Shown piece by piece: positions 29,607 through 37,607 of a stretch of DNA of 64,000 bases. Made by a program: the position numbers and the translations under genes. The first letter of the stretch is position 1. Every line of letters begins with the position of its first letter. Under the pieces are notes generated by a model, which was not told where the DNA came from, made no database searches, and worked only from the letters and a program-made list of their open reading frames with translations. The stretch is taken from assembly GCF_008271465.1 (NCBI RefSeq), contig NZ_VMDU01000005.1:62001-126000 (forward strand), written 5' to 3'. The DNA comes from Tabrizicola flagellatus. Lineage in GTDB: Bacteria > Pseudomonadota > Alphaproteobacteria > Rhodobacterales > Rhodobacteraceae.

Positions 29607-30527
29607 TCAGCCCTCTTTCGCCGGCGGCGCCGACCGGCCGAAATCCGGCGCGGCGGTGTCCTGCCCGGCCTCGATGATCCCGCGGCGGATGGCGCGGGTG
29701 CGGGTGAAATAGGCGTGCAGATGCTCGCCGTCGCCCATGCGGATCGCGCGTTGCAGCACGAAAAGCTCCTCGGCAAAGCGGCCGAGGATGTCCAGCACCG
29801 CCTCCTTGTTGGTCAGGAACACATCGCGCCACATCACCGGGTCCGAGGCCGCGATGCGTGTGAAATCGCGGAAGCCCGAGGCGGAATACTTGATGACTTC
29901 CTGCTGCGAGACCCGCCGCATGTGGTCGGCCACGCCCACCATGGTGTAGGCGATCGCGTGCGGCACATGGCTGACCACCGCCAGCACCAGATCGTGATGC
30001 GCGACATCCATGTCCTCGACATTGGCCCCCATTGCCTCCAGCAGCGACCGCAGCCGGGCCAGGGCCTCGGGATCGGTCCCGGCCGACGGTGTCAGCAGCC
30101 ACCAGCGGTTCTGGAACAGCGTGGCAAAGCCTGACCGGGGCCCGGAATATTCCGTTCCCGCAAGAGGATGGCCGGGAATGAAATGAACAGCCGCCGGCAT
30201 GTGCGGCGCCACCGCATCGACCACCGCCTGCTTGACGGACCCGACATCCGTCACCGTGGCGCCTGGCTTCAGGTGCGGCCCGATCTCGGCGGCGATCTCG
30301 CCCATGGCGCCGACCGGCACCGCCAGCACCACGAGATCCGCGTCCCTGACCGCTTCAGCTGCCGTGTCGCAGACGCGGTCGCAGAACAGCTCCCTCGCCA
30401 CCGCCCGCGTTTCGGCCGACCGTGCGTAGCCCACGATCTCGCCCGTCAGCCCGCCGGCGCGCATTGCATGCGCCATGGACGAGGCGATCAGGCCCAGCCC
30501 GATCAGGGCAACGCGGGGATAGATCAT
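29607..30527 (-). CDS. tyrA: Prephenate/arogenate dehydrogenase
   Basis: NAD(P)-dependent step to tyrosine. The 306-residue protein has the Rossmann motif [13 protein letters not shown] near residue 10, [11 protein letters not shown] near 65, and the [19 protein letters not shown] substrate-site segment near 117. It has no chorismate mutase domain. Whether it prefers prephenate or arogenate cannot be told. It overlaps hisC by 4 nt, the common alphaproteobacterial arrangement. Confidence 0.93.
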   Translation of the reverse strand: MIYPRVALIGLGLIASSMAHAMRAGGLTGEIVGYARSAETRAVARELFCDRVCDTAAEAVRDADLVVLAVPVGAMGEIAAEIGPHLKPGATVTDVGSVKQAVVDAVAPHMPAAVHFIPGHPLAGTEYSGPRSGFATLFQNRWWLLTPSAGTDPEALARLRSLLEAMGANVEDMDVAHHDLVLAVVSHVPHAIAYTMVGVADHMRRVSQQEVIKYSASGFRDFTRIAASDPVMWRDVFLTNKEAVLDILGRFAEELFVLQRAIRMGDGEHLHAYFTRTRAIRRGIIEAGQDTAAPDFGRSAPPAKEG

Positions 30528-31609
30528 TTCACCCCCTTGAACTGGCCGACCGCATGGGCGACCTGGCGGCAGCTCGCCTCGTCGCCGATGGTGATGCGCA
30601 GGCAGTGCGGCAGCTTGTAGCCCGCGACGCGGCGCACGATCAGGCCCTGCTTCTGCAGGAAGGCATCGCAGGCCTCGGCCTCTTCCTGGCTGGCGAAACG
30701 GGCCAGGATGAAATTGGCCATCGAGGTGTCCGAGGGCACGCCGATCTCGGCCAGGGCATTCGCCAGCCAGCTGCGCATCCGCGTATTCTCGGCCCGGCAG
30801 CGATCGACATGCTCCTGATCCCGGACCGCGGCCTCGGCCGCCTCGAGCTGCGTCGTCGAAAGGTTGAACGGCCCCCGGATCCGGTTCAGCACGTCGATGA
30901 CATGCCGCGGCCCGTAACCCCAGCCGATCCGGAGCCCGCCCAGGCCATAGATCTTCGAGAAGGTGCGCGTCATCACCACGTTGTCGCGCGCATCGACCAG
31001 CGCGGCACCCCCGTCATAGCCCTCGACATATTCCGCATAGGCCCCGTCCAGCACCAGAAGCGCCTGCGGCGGCAGGTTCTCGGCCAGCCGGGCGATCTCG
31101 GCTGCCGAAACCATCGTGCCGGTCGGATTGTTCGGGTTGGCCAGGAACACGAGCTTCGTGCGCCGGTTGCAGGCGGCGAGGATCGCATCCACATCCGCCG
31201 TACGCTCGCGCTCCGGCACCTCGACGGGGGTAGCGCCCACGGCAAGGGTAGAGATGCGGTACATCAGGAAGCCGTGTTCGGTGAAAACGACCTCGTCGCG
31301 CGGCCCGGCATAGGCCTGGCAGAGGAAGGTGATGATCTCGTCCGACCCCGCGCCGCAGATGATGCGGCCCGCGTCCAGACCATGCACCTCGGCGATGGCC
31401 GCGCGCAGGTTCGCATGGTCGGTGACCGGATAGCGGTGCAGGCTGTGCACGGTGCGCAAGAAGGCTTCCTTCACCTTGTCCGAGGGGCCGAACGGGTTCT
31501 CGTTCGACGACAGCTTGACCACATTCGTCACGCCGGCCACATGCGCCTTGCCGCCCTCGTAAAGGGCGATGTCAAGGATGCCTGGCTGCGGCTTGATCTG
31601 GTCGTTCAT
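30524..31609 (-). CDS. hisC: Histidinol-phosphate aminotransferase
   Basis: PLP aminotransferase for histidine synthesis that in this context probably also serves aromatic amino acids. The 361-residue protein has [12 protein letters not shown] near residue 32, NPNNPTGT near 157, LDGAYAEY near 190 and the Schiff-base Lys near 219 in [17 protein letters not shown]. The ATG at 31609 is preceded by GGGGGA; the open frame upstream is not conserved in style. Confidence 0.93.
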   Translation of the reverse strand: MNDQIKPQPGILDIALYEGGKAHVAGVTNVVKLSSNENPFGPSDKVKEAFLRTVHSLHRYPVTDHANLRAAIAEVHGLDAGRIICGAGSDEIITFLCQAYAGPRDEVVFTEHGFLMYRISTLAVGATPVEVPERERTADVDAILAACNRRTKLVFLANPNNPTGTMVSAAEIARLAENLPPQALLVLDGAYAEYVEGYDGGAALVDARDNVVMTRTFSKIYGLGGLRIGWGYGPRHVIDVLNRIRGPFNLSTTQLEAAEAAVRDQEHVDRCRAENTRMRSWLANALAEIGVPSDTSMANFILARFASQEEAEACDAFLQKQGLIVRRVAGYKLPHCLRITIGDEASCRQVAHAVGQFKGVK

Positions 31610-31699
31610 CCTGTCCCCCGGGGCGCGATGCGCCCCGTTTACCCGCCCTCCGCGCGCAAGGCCAGAACCTTTCGCCAGGACAGGCGGTTGCCTAAAGGT

Positions 31700-31898
31700 G
31701 CGCCTGCGGCGCAAGCCTATCCTATTGTCGTCGGCCTTCGCCTCCTCCTCGGTGTGCCGCCGGCGGGAGCATTTGGCTAAAGGGCAAATCCACTTGCCCT
31801 TTCCCCAATACTCCGGGGAGCGCGAGGGGCAGCGCCCCTCGTCCGCCGAGGAGGAGGCGCAGGCCGACGACGAGACAAGGGACTTGCGCCGCAGGCGC
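31700..31898. repeat. Roughly 200 bp MITE-like inverted repeat
   Basis: Outer arms 31700–31715 and 31883–31898 are 16 bp perfect complements; inner arms 31727–31752 and 31846–31871 match at 25 of 26 positions. Inside are a 9 bp stem AAAGGGCAA/TTGCCCTTT (31779–31787 and 31794–31802) and a CGAGGGGC/GCCCCTCG hairpin (31823–31841). The centre holds two head-to-head copies of the GGCGGGAGTATTTGG repeat (about 31757–31789 plus, 31792–31818 minus). No coding frame or target-site duplication is evident. It fills the 306 nt gap between hisC and the homospermidine synthase gene. Confidence 0.85.
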
Positions 31899-31915
31899 TC
31901 CGCCAGGCTGGCCGG

Positions 31916-33334
31916 TCAGACCGCGAGGAAGTTGGTGAACTGCCAGGGATCCTCGTCGTCGCGGTCCTCGGCAAATCGGTTGATCCGGTGCTGGATCGGG
32001 GTCCAGTCGGTGTAATGGCACTCGATGGACCCGAGATAGGGACGCTGGACTTCCAGACAGCGGACATGGTCCATCTCGTCGGCTTCGACGAAGCCTTCGT
32101 TCGGGTTCTCCGCCGCCCAGACCATCGCCGCCAGCACCGCGGAGGTCACCTGCATCCCGGTCGCGTTCTGGTAGGGCGCAAGCCGCCGTGCCTCGTCGCA
32201 GGACAGCCGCGAGCCATACCACATCGCGCCCTTCGCATGGCCGTAGAGCAGCACGCCCAGGTCATCGCCGCCCGAGACGATCTCGTCCGCGGTCAGGATG
32301 TGCTGCGCCTCGGCAAGCTTCCCTGCGCCGTTGATCTCGTGCAGCGACAGGATCGCGTCGTTGCAGGGGTGATAGGCGTAGTGGCAGGTCGGGCGATAGA
32401 CGGCGCGGCCGTCCTCCCACACCGTGTAGTAGTCCGGGATCGACAGCGCCTCGTTGTGGGTGATGACATAGCCGAACTGCGGGCCTGTGCCCGGGCACCA
32501 GCTCCGCACCCGGGTATCCGCGCCGGGGCGGTCGATCCAGATCGCGTAGCCCGGACCATGGTCGAAGCGGTGGCCGTTCGGCGGCAGCTTCTTCTCATGC
32601 GTGCCCCAGCCCAGTTCCGCCGGCTGGTAGCCCTCGGACAGAAGCCCGTCCACCGACCAGGTGTTGACGAAGACGCCCGGCGGCTTGGGCCGCGCCGAGA
32701 CCTGCGTGTCGCGTTCGGCGATATGGATGCCCTTGACGCCCAGGTCGCGCATCAGCGCCGCCCAGTCCTCGCGGCCTTTCGGATCGGCCTCGACGCCGGT
32801 ATCACTGGCAAGGCGCAACAGCGCCTCTTTCAGAAGCCAGCTGACCATCCCCGGGTTTGCCCCGCAGCAGGACACCGCTGTCGGACCGCCGGGATAGGAC
32901 TTGCCCAGCGCGCGCACCTTCTCGCGCAGGGGATAGTTGGTGCGGTCCGCGTTCGGCAGGGTCGAGCCGAAGTAGAAGCCCGGCCAGGGTTCGACCACCG
33001 TGTCGATGTACTGGACCCCCATCTCCTGGGCCAGCTTCATCACCTCGATCGAATCCACGTCCACCGACAGGTTCACGATCATGCCGCGCCCCTCGGGGAA
33101 CAGGCTGCGCAGGACATCGGCAAAGTTGTCGGGCGTGAACGCCAACTGCAGGTGGCGGATGCCATGGTCGCGCAGGATGTGCGCGAAGTCGGCCGAGGGC
33201 TCGATCACGGTGAAGCGGCTGCGGTCAAAGCCGATGTGGCGTTCGATCAAGGGCAGCGTGCCGCGTCCGATCGAGCCGAAGCCGATCATCACCAGGGCGC
33301 CGTCGATGGTGGCGTGCTTGGTCGTGGTGGTCAT
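31916..33334 (-). CDS. hss: Homospermidine synthase
   Basis: NAD-dependent enzyme that makes the polyamine sym-homospermidine from putrescine (EC 2.5.1.44). The 472-residue protein has the N-terminal Rossmann motif GFGSIGRG at residues 18–25 and the saccharopine-dehydrogenase-like fold. Family segments include YIDTVVEPWPGFYFGST, TAVSCCGANPGMVSW and PTCHYAYHPCNDAILS. The large inverted repeat begins 17 nt after its stop and could terminate or stabilise its transcript. Confidence 0.93.
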   Translation of the reverse strand: MTTTTKHATIDGALVMIGFGSIGRGTLPLIERHIGFDRSRFTVIEPSADFAHILRDHGIRHLQLAFTPDNFADVLRSLFPEGRGMIVNLSVDVDSIEVMKLAQEMGVQYIDTVVEPWPGFYFGSTLPNADRTNYPLREKVRALGKSYPGGPTAVSCCGANPGMVSWLLKEALLRLASDTGVEADPKGREDWAALMRDLGVKGIHIAERDTQVSARPKPPGVFVNTWSVDGLLSEGYQPAELGWGTHEKKLPPNGHRFDHGPGYAIWIDRPGADTRVRSWCPGTGPQFGYVITHNEALSIPDYYTVWEDGRAVYRPTCHYAYHPCNDAILSLHEINGAGKLAEAQHILTADEIVSGGDDLGVLLYGHAKGAMWYGSRLSCDEARRLAPYQNATGMQVTSAVLAAMVWAAENPNEGFVEADEMDHVRCLEVQRPYLGSIECHYTDWTPIQHRINRFAEDRDDEDPWQFTNFLAV

Positions 33335-33386
33335 GGTCCTTGGGTCCCCCCGGTCAAAGAAGGGCGCGAAAGGCGCCGGAACCGAA

Positions 33387-33412
33387 AAGGCCGCGCCGGG
33401 CGGCGCGGCCTT
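33387..33412 (-). terminator. rpsD terminator
   Basis: A perfect 11 bp stem (AAGGCCGCGCC/GGCGCGGCCTT) with a 4 nt loop, followed on the minus strand by TTCGG; 21 nt past the rpsD stop. Confidence 0.85.
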
Positions 33413-33433
33413 GGGTCACGATCCCCGACGGGA

Positions 33434-34054
33434 TCAGTTCTTCGCGTAGTATTCGACGACCAGGTTCGGTTCCATCTGCACCGGATAGGGCACGTCGCCC
33501 AGGCCGGGGGTCCGCACGAACTTGGCGGTCAGCTTGTTGTTGTCCACTTCCAGATAGTCGGGCACATCACGCTCGGTCAGGGCGATGGCTTCGGCGATGG
33601 CGGCCATCTGCTTCGACTTCTGACGCACCTCGATCACATCGCCTTCCGACACGCGGTAGGAGGCGATGTTCACCCGCTTGCCGTTCACCAGCACATGGCC
33701 GTGGTTCACGAACTGGCGGGCGGCGAAGATGGTCGGGACGAACTTGGCGCGGTAGACCACCGCGTCCAGGCGACGCTCCAAGAGGCCGATCAGCATCTCG
33801 CCGGTGTCGCCGCGCACCCGCTCGGCCTCGGCATAGATCTTGCGGAACTGCTTTTCGGTCAGGTCGCCGTAATAGCCCTTGAGCTTCTGCTTGGCGCGCA
33901 GCTGCGTGCCGAAGTCCGACAGCTTGTTCTTGCGGCGCTGGCCGTGCTGGCCGGGGCCGTATTCGCGCTTGTTCACCGGGGATTTCGGACGGCCCCAGAT
34001 GTTCTCGCCCATCCGGCGGTCGATCTTGTACTTGGCAGAGGTGCGTTTCGTCAC
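33434..34054 (-). CDS. rpsD: 30S ribosomal protein S4
   Basis: 16S rRNA-binding assembly protein. The 206-residue product begins with a GTG-coded [21 protein letters not shown] and has the S4 domain [37 protein letters not shown] near residues 95–131. GTG at 34054 is preceded by AAGGAGA and gives the usual length. Here it stands alone rather than in an alpha operon. Confidence 0.97.
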   Translation of the reverse strand: MTKRTSAKYKIDRRMGENIWGRPKSPVNKREYGPGQHGQRRKNKLSDFGTQLRAKQKLKGYYGDLTEKQFRKIYAEAERVRGDTGEMLIGLLERRLDAVVYRAKFVPTIFAARQFVNHGHVLVNGKRVNIASYRVSEGDVIEVRQKSKQMAAIAEAIALTERDVPDYLEVDNNKLTAKFVRTPGLGDVPYPVQMEPNLVVEYYAKN

Positions 34055-34150
34055 CGCTGATCTCCTTCGCTTTGTGAAGGGCGTTGTCCTTTCCGGGTTG
34101 CCCCGGCGACAGGTCATTCCTTGCGGAAGCCGCCAACACCAATGAAAAGC

Positions 34151-34168
34151 CCCGGACTCGCGTCCGGG
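34151..34168 (-). terminator. aroC terminator
   Basis: On the minus strand CCCGGAC-GCGA-GTCCGGG, a 7 bp stem with a GNRA-type loop, is followed by GCTTTTC. It lies 48 nt past the aroC stop and upstream of rpsD. Confidence 0.75.
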
Positions 34169-34215
34169 ACCGGGGGGCTTATACAGGGGAAAGCGGGGGA
34201 GTCAACAGGCCCGCC

Positions 34216-35316
34216 CTATCCGATCCGGCCCCGCACCCCGCCGGTCTGGCCCCGGTCCAGCAGCAGATGGTCCAGCAGGACGCAAGCCATCATCGCCTCT
34301 CCCACCGGCACGGCGCGGATGCCGACGCAGGGGTCGTGGCGGCCCTTGGTGACGAGCTCCGTCTCCTGCCCGCCTTGCGTGACCGTCCGGCGCGGGGTCA
34401 GGATCGAGGAGGTGGGCTTGACCGCGAACCGGCAGACGACCGGCTGGCCGGTCGAGATACCCCCCAGGATCCCGCCCGCATGGTTCGACAGGAATTCCGG
34501 GCCATCCGGCCCCATGCGGATCTCGTCGGCATTCTCGACCCCGGTCAGGGCGGCCGCCGCCATGCCCTCGCCGATCTCGACCCCCTTGACCGCATTGATC
34601 GACATCATCGCCGCCGCCAGATCGCTGTCGAGCTTGCCGTAAAGCGGCGCGCCGAGGCCCGGCGGCACGCCTTCGGCCACGACCTCGATCACCGCGCCGA
34701 CCGAGTTGTGCGACAGGCGCAGCCCGTCCAGATATTCCGCCCATTCGGCGGCAGCCACGGCATCGGGCACCCAGAAGGGGTTGCGCTCGATCTCGGCGGC
34801 GTCGAACCGGCTGCGGTCGATGGTCTTCGTGCCCATCTGCACCATGTAGCCGGTGATCCGCAGCCCCGGCACCAGTGCAGCCAGAGCGGCGCGCGCCACT
34901 CCCCCCGCTGCGACCCGCGACGCTGTTTCCCGCGCCGAGGACCGCCCGCCGCCGCGATAGTCGCGGATGCCGTATTTCTGGTGATAGGTGATGTCGGCAT
35001 GTCCGGGGCGGAAGCTCTGCGCGATCTCGCCATAGTCCTTCGACCGCTGGTCGGTGTTCTCGATCAGCAGCTGGATCGGGGTGCCGGTCGTCCGGCCCTC
35101 GAACACGCCCGACAGGATGCGAACCTCGTCGGGTTCCTTGCGCTGGGTGGTGAACTTCGACTGGCCCGGCTTGCGCCGGTCCAGCCAGGGTTGGATGTCG
35201 GCCTCGCTCAGAGCCACGCCGGGCGGGCAGCCGTCCACCGTGCAGCCGATGGCCGGCCCGTGGCTTTCGCCCCAGGTGGTGACGCGGAACAGGTGACCAA
35301 AGGTGTTGAGGCTCAT
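34216..35316 (-). CDS. aroC: Chorismate synthase
   Basis: FMN-dependent last step of the shikimate pathway, from EPSP to chorismate. The 366-residue protein starts [20 protein letters not shown], the first family signature; it also has [29 protein letters not shown] near residue 103 and the C-terminal [13 protein letters not shown] and [14 protein letters not shown] segments. Complete and of normal length. Chorismate supply links it to tyrA in the same window. Confidence 0.97.
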   Translation of the reverse strand: MSLNTFGHLFRVTTWGESHGPAIGCTVDGCPPGVALSEADIQPWLDRRKPGQSKFTTQRKEPDEVRILSGVFEGRTTGTPIQLLIENTDQRSKDYGEIAQSFRPGHADITYHQKYGIRDYRGGGRSSARETASRVAAGGVARAALAALVPGLRITGYMVQMGTKTIDRSRFDAAEIERNPFWVPDAVAAAEWAEYLDGLRLSHNSVGAVIEVVAEGVPPGLGAPLYGKLDSDLAAAMMSINAVKGVEIGEGMAAAALTGVENADEIRMGPDGPEFLSNHAGGILGGISTGQPVVCRFAVKPTSSILTPRRTVTQGGQETELVTKGRHDPCVGIRAVPVGEAMMACVLLDHLLLDRGQTGGVRGRIG

Positions 35317-35458
35317 CGCGGGCTCCGAACTCTTGTGGCGGACATAAGCGATGATCCCGCGCCGGGAAACCGGATTCTCGCAGCGGCCTCGTGCCTTGCG
35401 CTGGGCAAGGCCGCGCGTCTAACCTGCCGGGCAATAGCGGCAGGGGACGGGCGACGCG

Positions 35459-36379
35459 ATGCAGATCTGGGGTCATTGCCGGTTTTCCTACTTCGGCCGC
35501 AGCGACACCGGGCGCGAGATCGACACGCTGGAGACGGCCTTCGCCAAGCTCTGGCACCCGGTGCGGATGGCGGTGCGGTTCCACCTGTTCGAGACGCTGC
35601 TCTTGCCCGCGATCCGGGCGCAGACCGACCCCGGCTTCATGTTCCAGATCGTCACCTCGACCCGGATGCCCGACCTCTTCCAGGACCGGCTGGACCGCGT
35701 CACCGCCGACATTCCCCAGCTGCGCATCCTGCGGACCGAGGAAACCGACCTGAACCGCGCGCTCCATCCGACGATGCTCGAGGCCGGCGCCGACGGCTCG
35801 GGCGCCGCGGCGCATTTCCGCGTCGATGACGACGATGCCGTGTCGGTCGATTACGTCGCCCGCCTGCGCGCCGCGGCCCGGCGGGTGGATCCGGGCGGGA
35901 TGGTCACCTTCCCGACAGGCGTCATCGGCTTTCTGCACGAAGGCGCGGCCCGCCATGCGCCGTTCCAGAAGCACTCCATCGCCATCGGCCTTGCGCTGGT
36001 CGAACCGCCCGGCGGCCGCAACCCCTTCCGCATCCAGCATGTCGTCCATGCCTCGCGCGTGCCCAGCTATTGCGACCCGACCTTCCCCGCCTATCACTAT
36101 ACTCTGCACAGCGCGAACAACACCGCGGGTTACGGCCGGATCTTCCATCTCGACACCGGCGAGCACCGCCGCATCCAGCGGCTGATGCAGCAGCACCCTG
36201 AATTCGCGGAAGGCGCGCTGACCACCCCCGCCGCCGAGGCAGCCCTGGCCGCGGCCTTTCCCCACACCACGGGCGAGGCGCTGCGTGCCGCGATCCTGCG
36301 CGCGGGCGATCCGGTGGGCCTGGCCGAGGAGATGGGCTTTCCCGCCGAACCCTTCGCCCCGCCGCTCACGGCCGGATAA
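35459..36379 (+). CDS. Putative rhamnosyltransferase/glycosyltransferase
   Basis: A 306-residue protein of the Rhamno_transf type. The start MQIWGHCRFSYFGRSDTGREI, RFHLFETLLLPAIRAQTDPGF and the acidic VDDDDAVSVDY motif (Asp cluster at residues 123–126, nucleotide-sugar/metal site) are family-like. The C-terminal third has a PSYCDPTFPAYHYTLHSANNTAGYGR segment. The acceptor is unknown. It lies alone, divergent from aroC. The 142 nt gap before it holds no recognised element. Confidence 0.75.
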   Translation: MQIWGHCRFSYFGRSDTGREIDTLETAFAKLWHPVRMAVRFHLFETLLLPAIRAQTDPGFMFQIVTSTRMPDLFQDRLDRVTADIPQLRILRTEETDLNRALHPTMLEAGADGSGAAAHFRVDDDDAVSVDYVARLRAAARRVDPGGMVTFPTGVIGFLHEGAARHAPFQKHSIAIGLALVEPPGGRNPFRIQHVVHASRVPSYCDPTFPAYHYTLHSANNTAGYGRIFHLDTGEHRRIQRLMQQHPEFAEGALTTPAAEAALAAAFPHTTGEALRAAILRAGDPVGLAEEMGFPAEPFAPPLTAG

Positions 36380-36403
36380 CGAAAAGTTCAGCCCGGGGGT
36401 TGA

Positions 36404-36417
36404 AATGACGCGCGTCA
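36404..36417. promoter_or_regulatory. 14 bp palindrome upstream of terC
   Basis: ATGACGC/GCGTCAT is a perfect 14 bp palindrome, immediately after TTGAA. It lies 153 nt upstream of the TerC start and could be an operator. I cannot assign a regulator. Confidence 0.4.
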
Positions 36418-36481
36418 TGCCCAAGTAACCCGTTCGCGGGCCGGGCCCCTCTGACGACGATCCTGTCGTGATGTCGGACCG

Positions 36482-36502
36482 CATCGAGAAACGTGCTCGA
36501 TG
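36482..36502 (+). promoter_or_regulatory. Hairpin in the terC leader
   Basis: CATCGAG-AAACGTG-CTCGATG is a perfect 7 bp stem with a 7 nt loop in the long leader of terC. Some TerC-family genes carry manganese riboswitches, but the conserved yybP-ykoY loops are not recognisable here. Confidence 0.35.
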
Positions 36503-36569
36503 TCAGCCCGGGACTTCCGCTCCTGCCAAGGTTGACCTCCCGACGCACCGCAAGAGAGGCTCAACGGGG

Positions 36570-37607
36570 ATGGAATTCCTTTTCCTGACATTTCTGGCCA
36601 AGCCGGTCTGGCTCTGGCTTCTGTTCCTGACCATCGTCATCACGCTGATGGTTTTCGACCTGGGCGTGCTGCACCGGGACAATCACGAACTGGGGGTGGC
36701 CGAAAGCCTGAAGCTTTCGGCCTTCTACATCTTCATCGCCATCCTGTTCGGCGGTTACATCTGGTGGGCCTGGTCGAACGGCACGCTTGTCACCAGCGAC
36801 GGCACCAATCCGGTCGCGGCCTATTTCCAAGGCTACATCATCGAGAAGGTGCTCTCGATCGACAACGTCTTCGTCATCTCGCTGATCTTCGGCTATTTCG
36901 CGATTCCGCGGAAATACCAGTATCGCGCGCTGGTCTGGGGCATCATCGGCGTCATCATCCTGCGCGGCATCATGATTGCCATCGGAGCCGAGCTGATCTC
37001 GGCCTACAGCTGGGTGACGCTGGTCTTTGCCGCCTTCCTGGCCTTTACCGGCATCAAGATGCTGGTCGTGCCGGAGGGCGACATGGACGTGTCGAAGAAT
37101 CCGGTGGTGACCTTCGTCTCGCGGCACATGAACGTGACGAAGGAACTGCACGGGCAGAAGTTCTTCGTCCGCCAGCCGAACCCCGCGACGGGCAAGCTGA
37201 TGCTCTACGCCACGCCGCTTCTGGTGGCGCTGATCGTCATCAACGTGGCCGACCTGATCTTCGCGGTGGATTCGGTCCCGGCGATCTTCCTGATCACCAC
37301 CGACACCTTCATCGTCTATACCGCGAACATCATGGCGATCCTCGGCCTGCGCGCGCTCTATTTCGCGCTGGCCGCGCTGGTGCACCGGTTCCACTACCTG
37401 AAATACGCGCTGGCCGTGGTGCTGATCTTCATCGGGCTGAAGGGCTTCTACAGCTATTTCTTCGGCAAGTTCGACCCGTACCTGTCGCTGGCGATCACCG
37501 TGGGCATCATCGCCGCCGGGATCTTCTACTCGCTGTGGAAGACCCGGGACGGCGGCGATGGCCATGACTCGGGCCAGGACCGGGCCGAGGTCAAGCCGGC
37601 GGAATAG
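36570..37607 (+). CDS. TerC-family integral membrane protein (Alx-like)
   Basis: A 345-residue inner-membrane protein with about nine helices. The metal-binding-type acidic motifs are EKVLSIDNVFVISLIF near residue 90–105 and DLIFAVDSVPAIFLIT near 228. The family is linked to tellurite resistance and, for Alx/MeeY, to manganese export in co-translationally exported protein metallation. The ATG at 36570 follows AGAGG and gives the conserved N-terminus MEFLFLTFLAKPVW. The leader is about 190 nt and holds a palindrome and a hairpin. Its 3′ end overlaps the convergent sulfatase gene by 17 nt. Confidence 0.9.
   Translation: MEFLFLTFLAKPVWLWLLFLTIVITLMVFDLGVLHRDNHELGVAESLKLSAFYIFIAILFGGYIWWAWSNGTLVTSDGTNPVAAYFQGYIIEKVLSIDNVFVISLIFGYFAIPRKYQYRALVWGIIGVIILRGIMIAIGAELISAYSWVTLVFAAFLAFTGIKMLVVPEGDMDVSKNPVVTFVSRHMNVTKELHGQKFFVRQPNPATGKLMLYATPLLVALIVINVADLIFAVDSVPAIFLITTDTFIVYTANIMAILGLRALYFALAALVHRFHYLKYALAVVLIFIGLKGFYSYFFGKFDPYLSLAITVGIIAAGIFYSLWKTRDGGDGHDSGQDRAEVKPAE

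Noticed and set aside
36380..36569. Definite yybP-ykoY manganese riboswitch
   Set aside because: The conserved aptamer loops were not recognisable; only a simple hairpin and a palindrome are seen.
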